A stretch of DNA of 35,339 bases from Scalindua_A sp046757465 (lineage in GTDB: Bacteria > Planctomycetota > Brocadiia > Brocadiales > Scalinduaceae). The stretch covers positions 1 to 35,339 of the forward strand of contig JBHHYH010000030.1 in NCBI GenBank assembly GCA_046757465.1, given 5' to 3'. Both the position numbers and the translations under genes were made by a program. This document shows positions 24,723 to 31,722 of this stretch, in pieces. The number at the start of each line of letters is the position of its first letter. The stretch's first letter is position 1. The notes beneath the pieces are model-generated. The model saw only the letters and a program-made list of their open reading frames with translations, was not told where the DNA came from and searched no databases.

Positions 24723-24787
24723 AAATCTGCTCGAGCACAGCTAGGTGGGCTGTCCGTTCAAACGATTTGACCAGACGAGCAAGATTT
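24723..24787. repeat. Imperfect inverted repeat in the kdsD-kdsC gap
   Basis: AAATCTGCTCG (24723-24733) pairs with CGAGCAAGATTT (24776-24787) with one unpaired base, and an inner CAGC/GCTG pair lies between. It ends nine bases before the kdsD stop codon. It has no T-run, so it is not a standard terminator; it may lower read-through into kdsC or be chance. Confidence 0.3.
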
Positions 24788-24796
24788 GAATAACGA

Positions 24797-25780
24797 CTAA
24801 TATCCGGCATCGAGCAAATCCTGCACATCAACCATACCAACGGGAACTTTATTATCGTCTACAACAGAAATTTGGTCTATTTTATTTTCCCGTAATATCT
24901 TGTAGGCCTCCGATGCAAGACGACCGGTTTTAATGAATTTTGGTTCTTTCGTCATAACATCTTTAATAGCTTTTTTAAGAAAAGAAGCATCTTTCTGAAG
25001 ATTTCTTCTAAGATCTCCATCTGTAAAGAAACCTACCAGCTTTTTATTCGGGCCAAGGACATTTACTGCTCCAGGTCTTCCCTTCGTATTTGTCATAATT
25101 TTAAGTGCATCCGCTACAATTGTATCTTCATTTGTTATTGGATTTTCTTCATCTTTTCGCATTATTACGTCCACAGTTAGAAGCTTTCTTCCGATTTCTC
25201 CGCCCGGATGAAAAAAGACATATTCTTCTTTACTTAAGTTTCTTTTCTTTAAAACTGTTAATGCTATCGCATCACCCAACGTAAGCATGGCTGTAGAACT
25301 TGCTGTAGGGGCAAGGCCTAAAGGACAAGCTTCATCTATATTACCAATGTACAGGACTATGTCACTGTACTTTGCTAAACTGGATTTGTCATTACCAGTT
25401 ATTGCAATGGTTTTTGCACCAATTTTTTTTAAAAAGGGTATAAGTTGAGCAACTTCAGTTTCACCACTGTTTGAAAGAGCCAGAACCACATCCTCTGCGA
25501 CTACCCTTCCGAGATCACCATGCTTTGCTTCAGAAGAATGCAGCCAATAGGAGGGAGTACCTGTACTGGCCAATGTGGCCGATATTTTTTGTCCTATTAT
25601 TCCTGCTTTGCCGATTCCGGTCACAACTATCCTACCGTTACACTTAATAATTAAATCAATCGCTTTCTGAAAGTTATCATCAATATGTTGAATGAGGTTT
25701 TTGACTGCATCTGCCTCCATATCTATGACCTTTTTACCATATTCTATATCAGTTGAACTTTTTTTCATTGCCAGGCTCAT
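24797..25780 (-). CDS. kdsD: Arabinose-5-phosphate isomerase
   Basis: Interconverts ribulose 5-phosphate and arabinose 5-phosphate, the first step of Kdo synthesis. The 327-residue KpsF/GutQ family enzyme has an N-terminal SIS sugar-isomerase domain (ITGIGKAGIIGQKISATLASTG with an N-terminal V, then WLHSSEAKHGDLGRV, ALSNSGETEV, PTASSTAMLTLGDAIA, and FFHPGGEIGRKLL) and two C-terminal CBS domains from about residue 205 (TIVADALKIMTNTKGRPGAV, KILRENKIDQISVVDDN). First gene of the leftward run, with a strong promoter at 25813-25840. Start ATG 25778-25780 has no clear ribosome site, and a second ATG four codons on is an alternative. Confidence 0.94.
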   Translation of the reverse strand: MSLAMKKSSTDIEYGKKVIDMEADAVKNLIQHIDDNFQKAIDLIIKCNGRIVVTGIGKAGIIGQKISATLASTGTPSYWLHSSEAKHGDLGRVVAEDVVLALSNSGETEVAQLIPFLKKIGAKTIAITGNDKSSLAKYSDIVLYIGNIDEACPLGLAPTASSTAMLTLGDAIALTVLKKRNLSKEEYVFFHPGGEIGRKLLTVDVIMRKDEENPITNEDTIVADALKIMTNTKGRPGAVNVLGPNKKLVGFFTDGDLRRNLQKDASFLKKAIKDVMTKEPKFIKTGRLASEAYKILRENKIDQISVVDDNKVPVGMVDVQDLLDAGY

Positions 25781-25812
25781 AAATAATTAAAACTAATTAT
25801 AAGCTCTTTTGT

Positions 25813-25840
25813 ATTATATGCGTAAGTATTTTTTATTCAA
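25813..25840 (-). promoter_or_regulatory. Predicted sigma-70 promoter of the kdsD run
   Basis: On the minus strand, TTGAAT (25835-25840), a 16 bp spacer and TATAAT (25813-25818), about 30 bases before the ATG of kdsD. It is back to back with the promoter of the M50 protease gene. Confidence 0.7.
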
Positions 25841-25867
25841 GCGAAATGTGTAAATGGTGTTCTTTGC

Positions 25868-25896
25868 TTGACATAGCATATGAAGCGTGATAATAT
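25868..25896 (+). promoter_or_regulatory. Predicted sigma-70 promoter of the M50 protease gene
   Basis: TTGACA (25868-25873), a 17 bp spacer and TAATAT (25891-25896), near consensus. The expected start site, about 25903, lies after the first ATG of the frame (25899), so translation must begin at the next ATG, 25929. Confidence 0.7.
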
Positions 25897-25928
25897 AAAT
25901 GGAATTTCCTACAAAGACTAATATAATA

Positions 25929-26564
25929 ATGAATTTCGAGCTTAAAAGTATAATTATTTTCGCAATAGCGATACTATATGCCATTACTATTCATGAGTTT
26001 TTTCATGCCTGGACTGCTAACAAATTGGGAGACCCAACAGCCAAGATGCAAGGACGTCTGACACTTAATCCAATAGCGCATCTTGATCCTATTGGTACAA
26101 TTTGTTTCATCATTGCACACTTTGGATGGGGGAAACCAGTACCCGTAAACCCAAATTATTTTAAGCATCCAAGGCGAGATGATGTAATTGTTTCAGCTGC
26201 AGGGCCTATTTCCAACTTTGTTTCGGCATTTTTTTTTGGTCTGATTTTTCAAACATCATACAAATTTGTAGGCGATACAAGCTATTTTATTAATAATCTA
26301 CGTAACTTATTGTTGATGGTAATTCAGATAAACTTGATATTAGCTATTTTTAATTTTATTCCACTTCATCCGTTGGATGGTTCACATATTTTAAAAGGAT
26401 TCTTACCTCGCCATATGCTTCCTGGTTATGAAGATGTGTGTAGATATAGCCCTTTTATTCTGTTAGGTTTAATATTGCTTGGGAATTTCGCTCATATACC
26501 AATATTATCTTACATTATCTGGCCACCGACAATTTTCTTTTTTAAAATTTTTTCTGGCTTATAA
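25929..26564 (+). CDS. Site-2 protease family (peptidase M50) membrane protein
   Basis: A 211-residue membrane metalloprotease of the short S2P group. The zinc motif HEFFHAW (HExxH type) is in helix 1 (IIFAIAILYAITIHEFFH), and the third ligand region is LHPLDGSHILKGFLP (the usual LDG). In between come NPIAHLDPIGT, WGKPVPVNPNYF and AAGPISNFVSA, all standard for this family. The start at 25929 is chosen over ATG 25899 because the -10 box at 25891-25896 would put transcription start after the earlier ATG. Substrates are unknown. First gene before scpA, 17 bp away. It faces away from kdsD. Confidence 0.9.
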   Translation: MNFELKSIIIFAIAILYAITIHEFFHAWTANKLGDPTAKMQGRLTLNPIAHLDPIGTICFIIAHFGWGKPVPVNPNYFKHPRRDDVIVSAAGPISNFVSAFFFGLIFQTSYKFVGDTSYFINNLRNLLLMVIQINLILAIFNFIPLHPLDGSHILKGFLPRHMLPGYEDVCRYSPFILLGLILLGNFAHIPILSYIIWPPTIFFFKIFSGL

Positions 26565-26581
26565 GTTTAGTTAATAGATAA

Positions 26582-27301
26582 ATGCAAACAGAATATAAAA
26601 TTGATCTTGAGATTTACAATGGCCCTTTAGACCTACTTCTTTACTTAATCCGCAGGGAAGAGGTTGATATATACGATATTCCAATTGCAAAGATTACAGA
26701 CCAGTATATGGTACATCTGGATAAATTACAAAAGGTAGATATTGGTTTGGCTGGGGATTTTTTGGTTATGGCTTCAACTTTAATGTACATAAAATCCCGA
26801 ACACTTTTACCTCGTACTGAAATATTTGAGGGCGAAGAGGAAGAAGATCCAAGATTAGAGTTAGTGAAGCAACTTCTTGAATATAAAAGGTACAAGGAAA
26901 CCACCACAGCAATAGCAAAATGGGCAGAAGAAAAGAGTAAGAGATATCCGAGGCCTAAAGAAAAATTGGCAAATGAAGAGGAAACCGAACAAGTTCATCT
27001 GGATGAAATAGATGTATGGAGAATTGCACAACTTTTTTCAAATTTTATGAAGCAAACTCTCGGAGATGTGGGTACCACAATAATATATGATAACGTGCCA
27101 GCGGAGACATATATGAATATGGTAATTGATAGATTGGTTAATACTTATACTATCTCATTTAATGAATTATCCTTTAAGACCAGAGGTGAGATAGAACTTG
27201 CAGGGATTTTTCTTGCTTTACTTGAATTGGTGCGTTTGAAGAAAATTAGACTTGAGCAACACGAGGAGTTTGGCGAAATTCTGATATCATCAAATAACTA
27301 A
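26582..27301 (+). CDS. scpA: Segregation and condensation protein A
   Basis: The kleisin subunit of the bacterial SMC-ScpAB condensin, which helps organise and separate chromosomes. Length 239 residues. The N-terminal part is diagnostic: YNGPLDLLLYLIRREEVDIY, IPIAKITDQYM, and GDFLVMASTLMYIKSRTLLP. The C-terminal winged helix lies at about 170-235 (TRGEIELAGIFLALLELVRL, then KKIRLEQHEEFGEI). No scpB follows; a Trm112-like gene comes 20 bp later, and the smc gene is also not in the window. The ribosome site is weak, so coupling to the protease gene 17 bp upstream is likely. Confidence 0.94.
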   Translation: MQTEYKIDLEIYNGPLDLLLYLIRREEVDIYDIPIAKITDQYMVHLDKLQKVDIGLAGDFLVMASTLMYIKSRTLLPRTEIFEGEEEEDPRLELVKQLLEYKRYKETTTAIAKWAEEKSKRYPRPKEKLANEEETEQVHLDEIDVWRIAQLFSNFMKQTLGDVGTTIIYDNVPAETYMNMVIDRLVNTYTISFNELSFKTRGEIELAGIFLALLELVRLKKIRLEQHEEFGEILISSNN

Positions 27302-27321
27302 GAAAATCGAGGGAGCCCATT

Positions 27322-27492
27322 ATGATTGACAAGGAATTGTTGGAAATACTTGCCTGCCCACTCTGCAAAACAGAAGTAAGACTTGAAAATAACAAGATAG
27401 TTTGTACAAATTGTGGGAGGAGGTATCCAATAAAGGATGACATCCCCGTAATGTTAATTGACGAAGCAGAGTTGCCAGAAGATAAGAAATAA
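27322..27492 (+). CDS. Trm112 family / UPF0434 small zinc-ribbon protein
   Basis: A 56-residue protein (57 codons with stop) too short for many gene callers. MIDKELLEILACPLCKTEVR and IVCTNCGRRYPIKDDIPVML match the Trm112/UPF0434 pattern, with two CxxC pairs that should bind one zinc. Bacterial members are thought to act as activating partners of methyltransferases; which one is unknown here. The ribosome site GGGAG lies eight bases before ATG 27322. It is the third gene of the protease-scpA run. The 279 bp after it, up to yidC, shows no clear gene, and rpmH and rnpA are absent. Confidence 0.88.
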   Translation: MIDKELLEILACPLCKTEVRLENNKIVCTNCGRRYPIKDDIPVMLIDEAELPEDKK

Positions 27493-27771
27493 GCTTCTCG
27501 TAAAAAAATTCTCTTTAGCAGAACTTATTGTCTTATTACGGATCAGATTGAAGTATTGCAAAGGGGTTTTTATATATAGCTAGGATTAAGCCATAATTGT
27601 TTACTATCTTGAGAATGTCAGGCCTCGGAATTATGTTTTGTTAACAATCAGGCACAAGTATTATCCTACCTTACTTATTCGGAAATGATTACCACTTCTG
27701 TATCGCGGACACGTTTTAACCGGTACTTTGAATTTATAAATTTTTGTATAAGGAGTTTAAGAAAAAGATAG

Positions 27772-29499
27772 ATGGATAAGAAAGCAATATTGGCGTTCGT
27801 CCTTTGTGCAATAATAATGCTTTACTTTCTTCAGCAATTTCCACAGCCAACAAAGCCTCCAGATGAAGAAAAGAAAGAAGAAGTTGTTGATGAAAAAACT
27901 GTTGTCAAAGAAAAAGAAGTACTAGAAAGAAGGATAACAGTACAAAAGGAGCAAGAAGAAAAAATAAAGATCGTTCAAGATGAAATAGAACTACAGGACA
28001 ACATAGTAATACAAAATGATCTAATAAGAACGGTATGGACTAACGAAGGTGCAGCGTTAAAATCTGCTGTCTTAACCGAATTTAAGAATTCAGAAAAAAC
28101 ACAGGTATTGGAATTACTTAAACCTAATAGAAAAGAGTTGTTGCCTTTAAGAATTAAATTATTAGACGAAGAATTTCAATTAAATCGTCGTAAACATAAG
28201 GTCGTTGAGCAAAAGGAAGATAAAGTTGTCTTTACCACTCTTTTAGAAAATGGACTTCGTATAACGAAAGATATTTCTTTAGAAAATGGCAAATATAACC
28301 TTGGTATTGTGATAACCTTCGAAAACACTTCAAATTCAGATGTTGCCTTGGCGTATACGATAAATTCAGCAAGTGGTATCTATCCAGAAACTGACTATCG
28401 TACCGGGCTTTCATCGGTGGTGGGAATAGATGTTGGTCAAGGCAAAATAAAACTTGTACAAACAACAACGAAAAAGATGCCTTATAAAAACGAATCTGTG
28501 GGTATATCTTGGGTTGGCGCTGTTAATAAATATTTTGCGGCTGTATTAATACCTTCATCAAGTAATTGGATAGCTACTACAACATCAGAGTTGATTGACA
28601 ACCCTGACCCCTATTACAAGGATGATTTTATTGTAAGTATTCAGACTAAAAAAGTTACTATTTCTCCTCACGGCAAGCAACAACATGATTATTTTTATTT
28701 CCTTGGTCCCAAAAAAGAAGACATCTTAAAACAAAGAAAAAACCTTTTAGTGCTTTTAAATTATGGCTGGACTACCTCTATATGTAAGATACTCATAAAA
28801 ATATTAAATACCTTTTACGGGTTTATACAAAATTATGGAATTGCCATACTACTGTTAACATTCTTAGTAAAGTTGATCCTTTTCCCTCTAACCAGGAAAA
28901 GTCAGATGTCAATGTTCAAGATGCAACAACTTCAACCTCTTATCGGTCAATTAAAAGAAAAGTATAAAGGTGATAAACAAAGGATGGGGCAGGAACAAAT
29001 GAAGTTGTTTAAACAACATGGTGTAAATCCAATGAGTGGTTGCATGCCAATAATGCTTCAAATGCCCGTATTCTTTGCCCTATTCAGGACGCTTCAGCTA
29101 TCTTTTGAGATGAGACAGGCTCCTTTTGTTTCATGGATTAGCGATTTATCAAAGCCCGATACTCTACTCCAACTTCCTTTCAGCCTTCCATTTCTCGGGG
29201 ACGGGCTAAATATATTACCCATAATTATGGGTATTGCTTCGTTTGTACAAATGAAACTTACACCAAAAACTGTTTCTGGAGATGATCCCCAAGCAAGGAT
29301 GCAACAGAGAATGATGCAGATGATGCCTATTATTTTTCCTTTCATACTTTATACCATGCCTTCAGGACTTACCCTTTACTGGACAACCAGTACATTGATT
29401 AGTATTGGTGAACAAATGTTTATCAGAAGGAGCATTAAGAAGGTTGATATTTATTATAAGGGAAAAAGGATAACTAAGGGTAAGGTAAAGGCAAAGTAA
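27772..29499 (+). CDS. yidC: Membrane protein insertase YidC (Gram-negative type)
   Basis: Inserts and folds proteins in the inner membrane, alone or with Sec. It is 575 residues with an N-terminal helix (AILAFVLCAIIMLYFLQQFP), a charged linker, and the large periplasmic P1 domain (about 60-340, NDLIRTVWTNEGAALKSAV, VGAVNKYFAAVLIP). The insertase core follows: YGIAILLLTFLVKLILFPLT, MSMFKMQQLQPLIGQLKEKY, GVNPMSGCMPIMLQMPVFFA and MPSGLTLYWTTS. P1 is found in diderms, so this supports a Gram-negative-type envelope. Start ATG 27772; a GGAG lies 16 bases upstream, rather far. mnmE follows at 29623. Confidence 0.95.
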   Translation: MDKKAILAFVLCAIIMLYFLQQFPQPTKPPDEEKKEEVVDEKTVVKEKEVLERRITVQKEQEEKIKIVQDEIELQDNIVIQNDLIRTVWTNEGAALKSAVLTEFKNSEKTQVLELLKPNRKELLPLRIKLLDEEFQLNRRKHKVVEQKEDKVVFTTLLENGLRITKDISLENGKYNLGIVITFENTSNSDVALAYTINSASGIYPETDYRTGLSSVVGIDVGQGKIKLVQTTTKKMPYKNESVGISWVGAVNKYFAAVLIPSSSNWIATTTSELIDNPDPYYKDDFIVSIQTKKVTISPHGKQQHDYFYFLGPKKEDILKQRKNLLVLLNYGWTTSICKILIKILNTFYGFIQNYGIAILLLTFLVKLILFPLTRKSQMSMFKMQQLQPLIGQLKEKYKGDKQRMGQEQMKLFKQHGVNPMSGCMPIMLQMPVFFALFRTLQLSFEMRQAPFVSWISDLSKPDTLLQLPFSLPFLGDGLNILPIIMGIASFVQMKLTPKTVSGDDPQARMQQRMMQMMPIIFPFILYTMPSGLTLYWTTSTLISIGEQMFIRRSIKKVDIYYKGKRITKGKVKAK

Positions 29500-29622
29500 A
29501 ATCCCATTTCTGCAAAACCTATGTACCACCAACTTATCTGCCGCAGCTTTTAGGATACACCATTGGGAGTTTAACTACACACACCCTTAGAGATTTCATT
29601 ATCAAAGCCCGTCTTGCGCCCT

Positions 29623-31095
29623 ATGAACAACATCTCTAAAGGGCTAAATAAAAAAAGAATTATGGCATTTGGCCTTGAAAATAATATATTAGCAATTTCC
29701 ACACCTTCTGGCAGGTCTATTAGAGCTATTATCAGGCTCAGCGGCAAAGATGTCTTTACTTATTTACAAAATATTTTTGTGCCTAAAGATTGTAAGAGGA
29801 TTACGCATGAAAAAGGCTTCATCACATATCAAGGTAATATTTATATCGAAGAAGAAAAGATTAGTGTTCCTGTCTACATTTATATTATGAAAGCCCCAAA
29901 TTCGTATACAAGGGAAGATATTGTAGAAATCCATACTTTTGGTTCGCCTCCTTTACTCGAAATACTTTTGGAAACATTGGTTTCATCGAGAAACATAAAT
30001 AACTACAAAGCAGGTAATGGTGAAGAAAAAATAAGTATCAGGATTGCAGAACCCGGAGAATTTACCAAAAGAGCATTTCTAAATGGGAGAATAAACCTTA
30101 CAGAAGCAGAATCTGTATTACATATAATACGTTCCCAGACAGAGTCTGAACTGTTACTTGCTGTTTCAAATTTAAAAGGAAGACTGGCAGGATTTCTGAG
30201 TGAGATACAAGGAGAATTAATGAAACTCAGCGCTAGAATAGAGGCAAGTATTGATTTTTTTGATCAGGATATTGAATTAATATCTTTCAATGAAATAGAA
30301 AAACAGCTTGAACATATAAAAGAGAAATTGAGTAAGATTGTTGAAAAAGATCAAACATCGAGAATTTTTCGTGACGGCATAAAAACTGTTTTTGTCGGTT
30401 GGCCAAATACAGGCAAATCAAGTGTGTTTAATAAGCTATTAAAGTATTCAAAGGCAATAGTCACACCAATCAATGGTACAACAAGAGATACGCTGGAAGC
30501 TGTATTAAATTTGGAAGGTATAAATTTTCGAATTATAGACACCGCAGGAGTTACGCATGAAAAAGGGGAATTGGAATCTATAATTATGAAAAGAATATAC
30601 AATTCCGTAAATGATGCCCAAATTGTCCTGTTTTTTATAGATGGGAGTATGAAACTTCAGGCTGAACAAATCAAATTTTCCAACTCCATAACCACAAAAA
30701 ATAAGATAATTGTAATCAATAAGAATGACATGCCACAAGAGGTTGATTGTAAAGATTTTTCCTTAATGATGAGAACATTTCCAGTAGTTAAAACATCAGT
30801 ACTCACAGGGGAGGGATTAGATAAATTAAAGAAGATAATGGTCTCTAATATTCTTAAAAAGAGTGTTGATATATCCGCTTCAGATATCGTTTTTACTATG
30901 AGGCAAAAAATTATACTTTCTCAGGCACTTGAGACATTAGTGCACATTACAGATTCTTTAAATCAAAAGGTAAGCTACGAGCTTATAGCGATAGATTTGA
31001 GAAGTTTGTTAGATACCATTGGTGAAGTTACGGGAGAGGTAATAACGGATGATATACTGGATATAATATTTTCAGAATTTTGTATTGGTAAATAA
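29623..31095 (+). CDS. mnmE: tRNA modification GTPase MnmE
   Basis: With MnmG, modifies wobble uridine 34 of tRNAs reading split codon boxes. About 490 residues with the usual three parts: N-terminal folate-binding domain (ISTPSGRSIRAIIRLSG, APNSYTREDIVEIHTFGSP, and GEFTKRAFLNGRINLTEAES), helical middle, and G domain at about residue 250-400 (GWPNTGKSSVFNKLL, GTTRDTLEAVLN, DTAG, NKND). The C-terminus FCIGK carries the catalytic Cys. An earlier TTG at 29614 is possible, and family alignment would also allow the ATG at 29662 (MAFGLENNILAIS); I took ATG 29623 with modest confidence. Order yidC-mnmE is conserved in many bacteria. Confidence 0.94.
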   Translation: MNNISKGLNKKRIMAFGLENNILAISTPSGRSIRAIIRLSGKDVFTYLQNIFVPKDCKRITHEKGFITYQGNIYIEEEKISVPVYIYIMKAPNSYTREDIVEIHTFGSPPLLEILLETLVSSRNINNYKAGNGEEKISIRIAEPGEFTKRAFLNGRINLTEAESVLHIIRSQTESELLLAVSNLKGRLAGFLSEIQGELMKLSARIEASIDFFDQDIELISFNEIEKQLEHIKEKLSKIVEKDQTSRIFRDGIKTVFVGWPNTGKSSVFNKLLKYSKAIVTPINGTTRDTLEAVLNLEGINFRIIDTAGVTHEKGELESIIMKRIYNSVNDAQIVLFFIDGSMKLQAEQIKFSNSITTKNKIIVINKNDMPQEVDCKDFSLMMRTFPVVKTSVLTGEGLDKLKKIMVSNILKKSVDISASDIVFTMRQKIILSQALETLVHITDSLNQKVSYELIAIDLRSLLDTIGEVTGEVITDDILDIIFSEFCIGK

Positions 31096-31120
31096 AATTC
31101 AGGATATTTTTGGAATTTGC

Positions 31121-31149
31121 TTGACATTCAACATGTTGTATGTTAGATT
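31121..31149 (+). promoter_or_regulatory. nrdR promoter with a 20 bp palindrome in its spacer
   Basis: TTGACA (31121-31126), a 17 bp spacer and TAGATT (31144-31149). The spacer and the end of the -35 box form an almost perfect palindrome, ACATTCAACATGTTGTATGT (31124-31143), with only one mismatched pair. A second ACATGTTG lies about 30 bp downstream. It may be an operator for the nrdR-nrdD-nrdG genes, perhaps bound by NrdR itself. Confidence 0.6.
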
Positions 31150-31217
31150 GCTTCGCACTTCTACATGTTGATGTTATAAGCTTACTTTTAGAGATTCGAT
31201 TTCAAATCTTACTATAC

Positions 31218-31694
31218 ATGCAGTGTCTATTTTGTAAGGTTGATAATGACAGAGTAATTAACTCAAGAACATCAATAGACGGTTTAAGTGTAAAACGAAG
31301 GCGCGCATGTTTAAATTGTGGCAGGCGATTTACAACATACGAGAGGGTTGAAGAAAGTCCTATAAGAGTGGTAAAAAAGAATGGTAGTAGAATTAATTTC
31401 GATCGCCATAAGATACTAACAGGATTGCTCAAGGCATGTGAAAAAAGGCCTGTGTCAACCGAAGCACTTGAAAATGTTGTTTCTGAAATTGAAAGAGTAA
31501 TATACGACAAGTTTGAAAGGGAAGTTGATACAAAGTTTATTGGTGAACTTGTTATGCAAAAGCTTGAAATTCTGGATAAGGTAGCTTATGTTAGGTTTGC
31601 GTCAGTATACAGAGAGTTTAAAGATGTAAATGAATTCCTTAATGAGTTGAAACCTTTAATATCTCCAACCAAGAAAAAAGTTAAGAGAAATTAA
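31218..31694 (+). CDS. nrdR: Transcriptional repressor NrdR
   Basis: ATP/dATP-sensing repressor of ribonucleotide reductase genes. The start is placed at ATG 31218, where the family begins (MQCLFCKVDNDRVINSRTS), giving 158 residues; an upstream frame from 31140 lies partly in the promoter. A zinc ribbon (C3, C6, C31, C34: MQCLFC and ACLNCGRRFTTYE) binds DNA, followed by the ATP-cone (RVVKKNGSRINFDRHKILTG to AYVRFASVYREFKDVNEF). It sits immediately before nrdD (28 bp) and so probably controls its own operon through the promoter palindrome. The start has no clear ribosome site. Confidence 0.95.
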   Translation: MQCLFCKVDNDRVINSRTSIDGLSVKRRRACLNCGRRFTTYERVEESPIRVVKKNGSRINFDRHKILTGLLKACEKRPVSTEALENVVSEIERVIYDKFEREVDTKFIGELVMQKLEILDKVAYVRFASVYREFKDVNEFLNELKPLISPTKKKVKRN

Positions 31695-31722
31695 ATCGTA
31701 TAAAAAGGAGGATAGTTCTACG

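Noticed and set aside
27493..27771. rpmH, rnpA or yidD before yidC
   Set aside because: No frame or motif of these genes is present; the stretch appears non-coding.
31140..31217. A 26-residue N-terminal extension of NrdR
   Set aside because: It overlaps the -10 region, and the family starts at the zinc ribbon MxCxxC.
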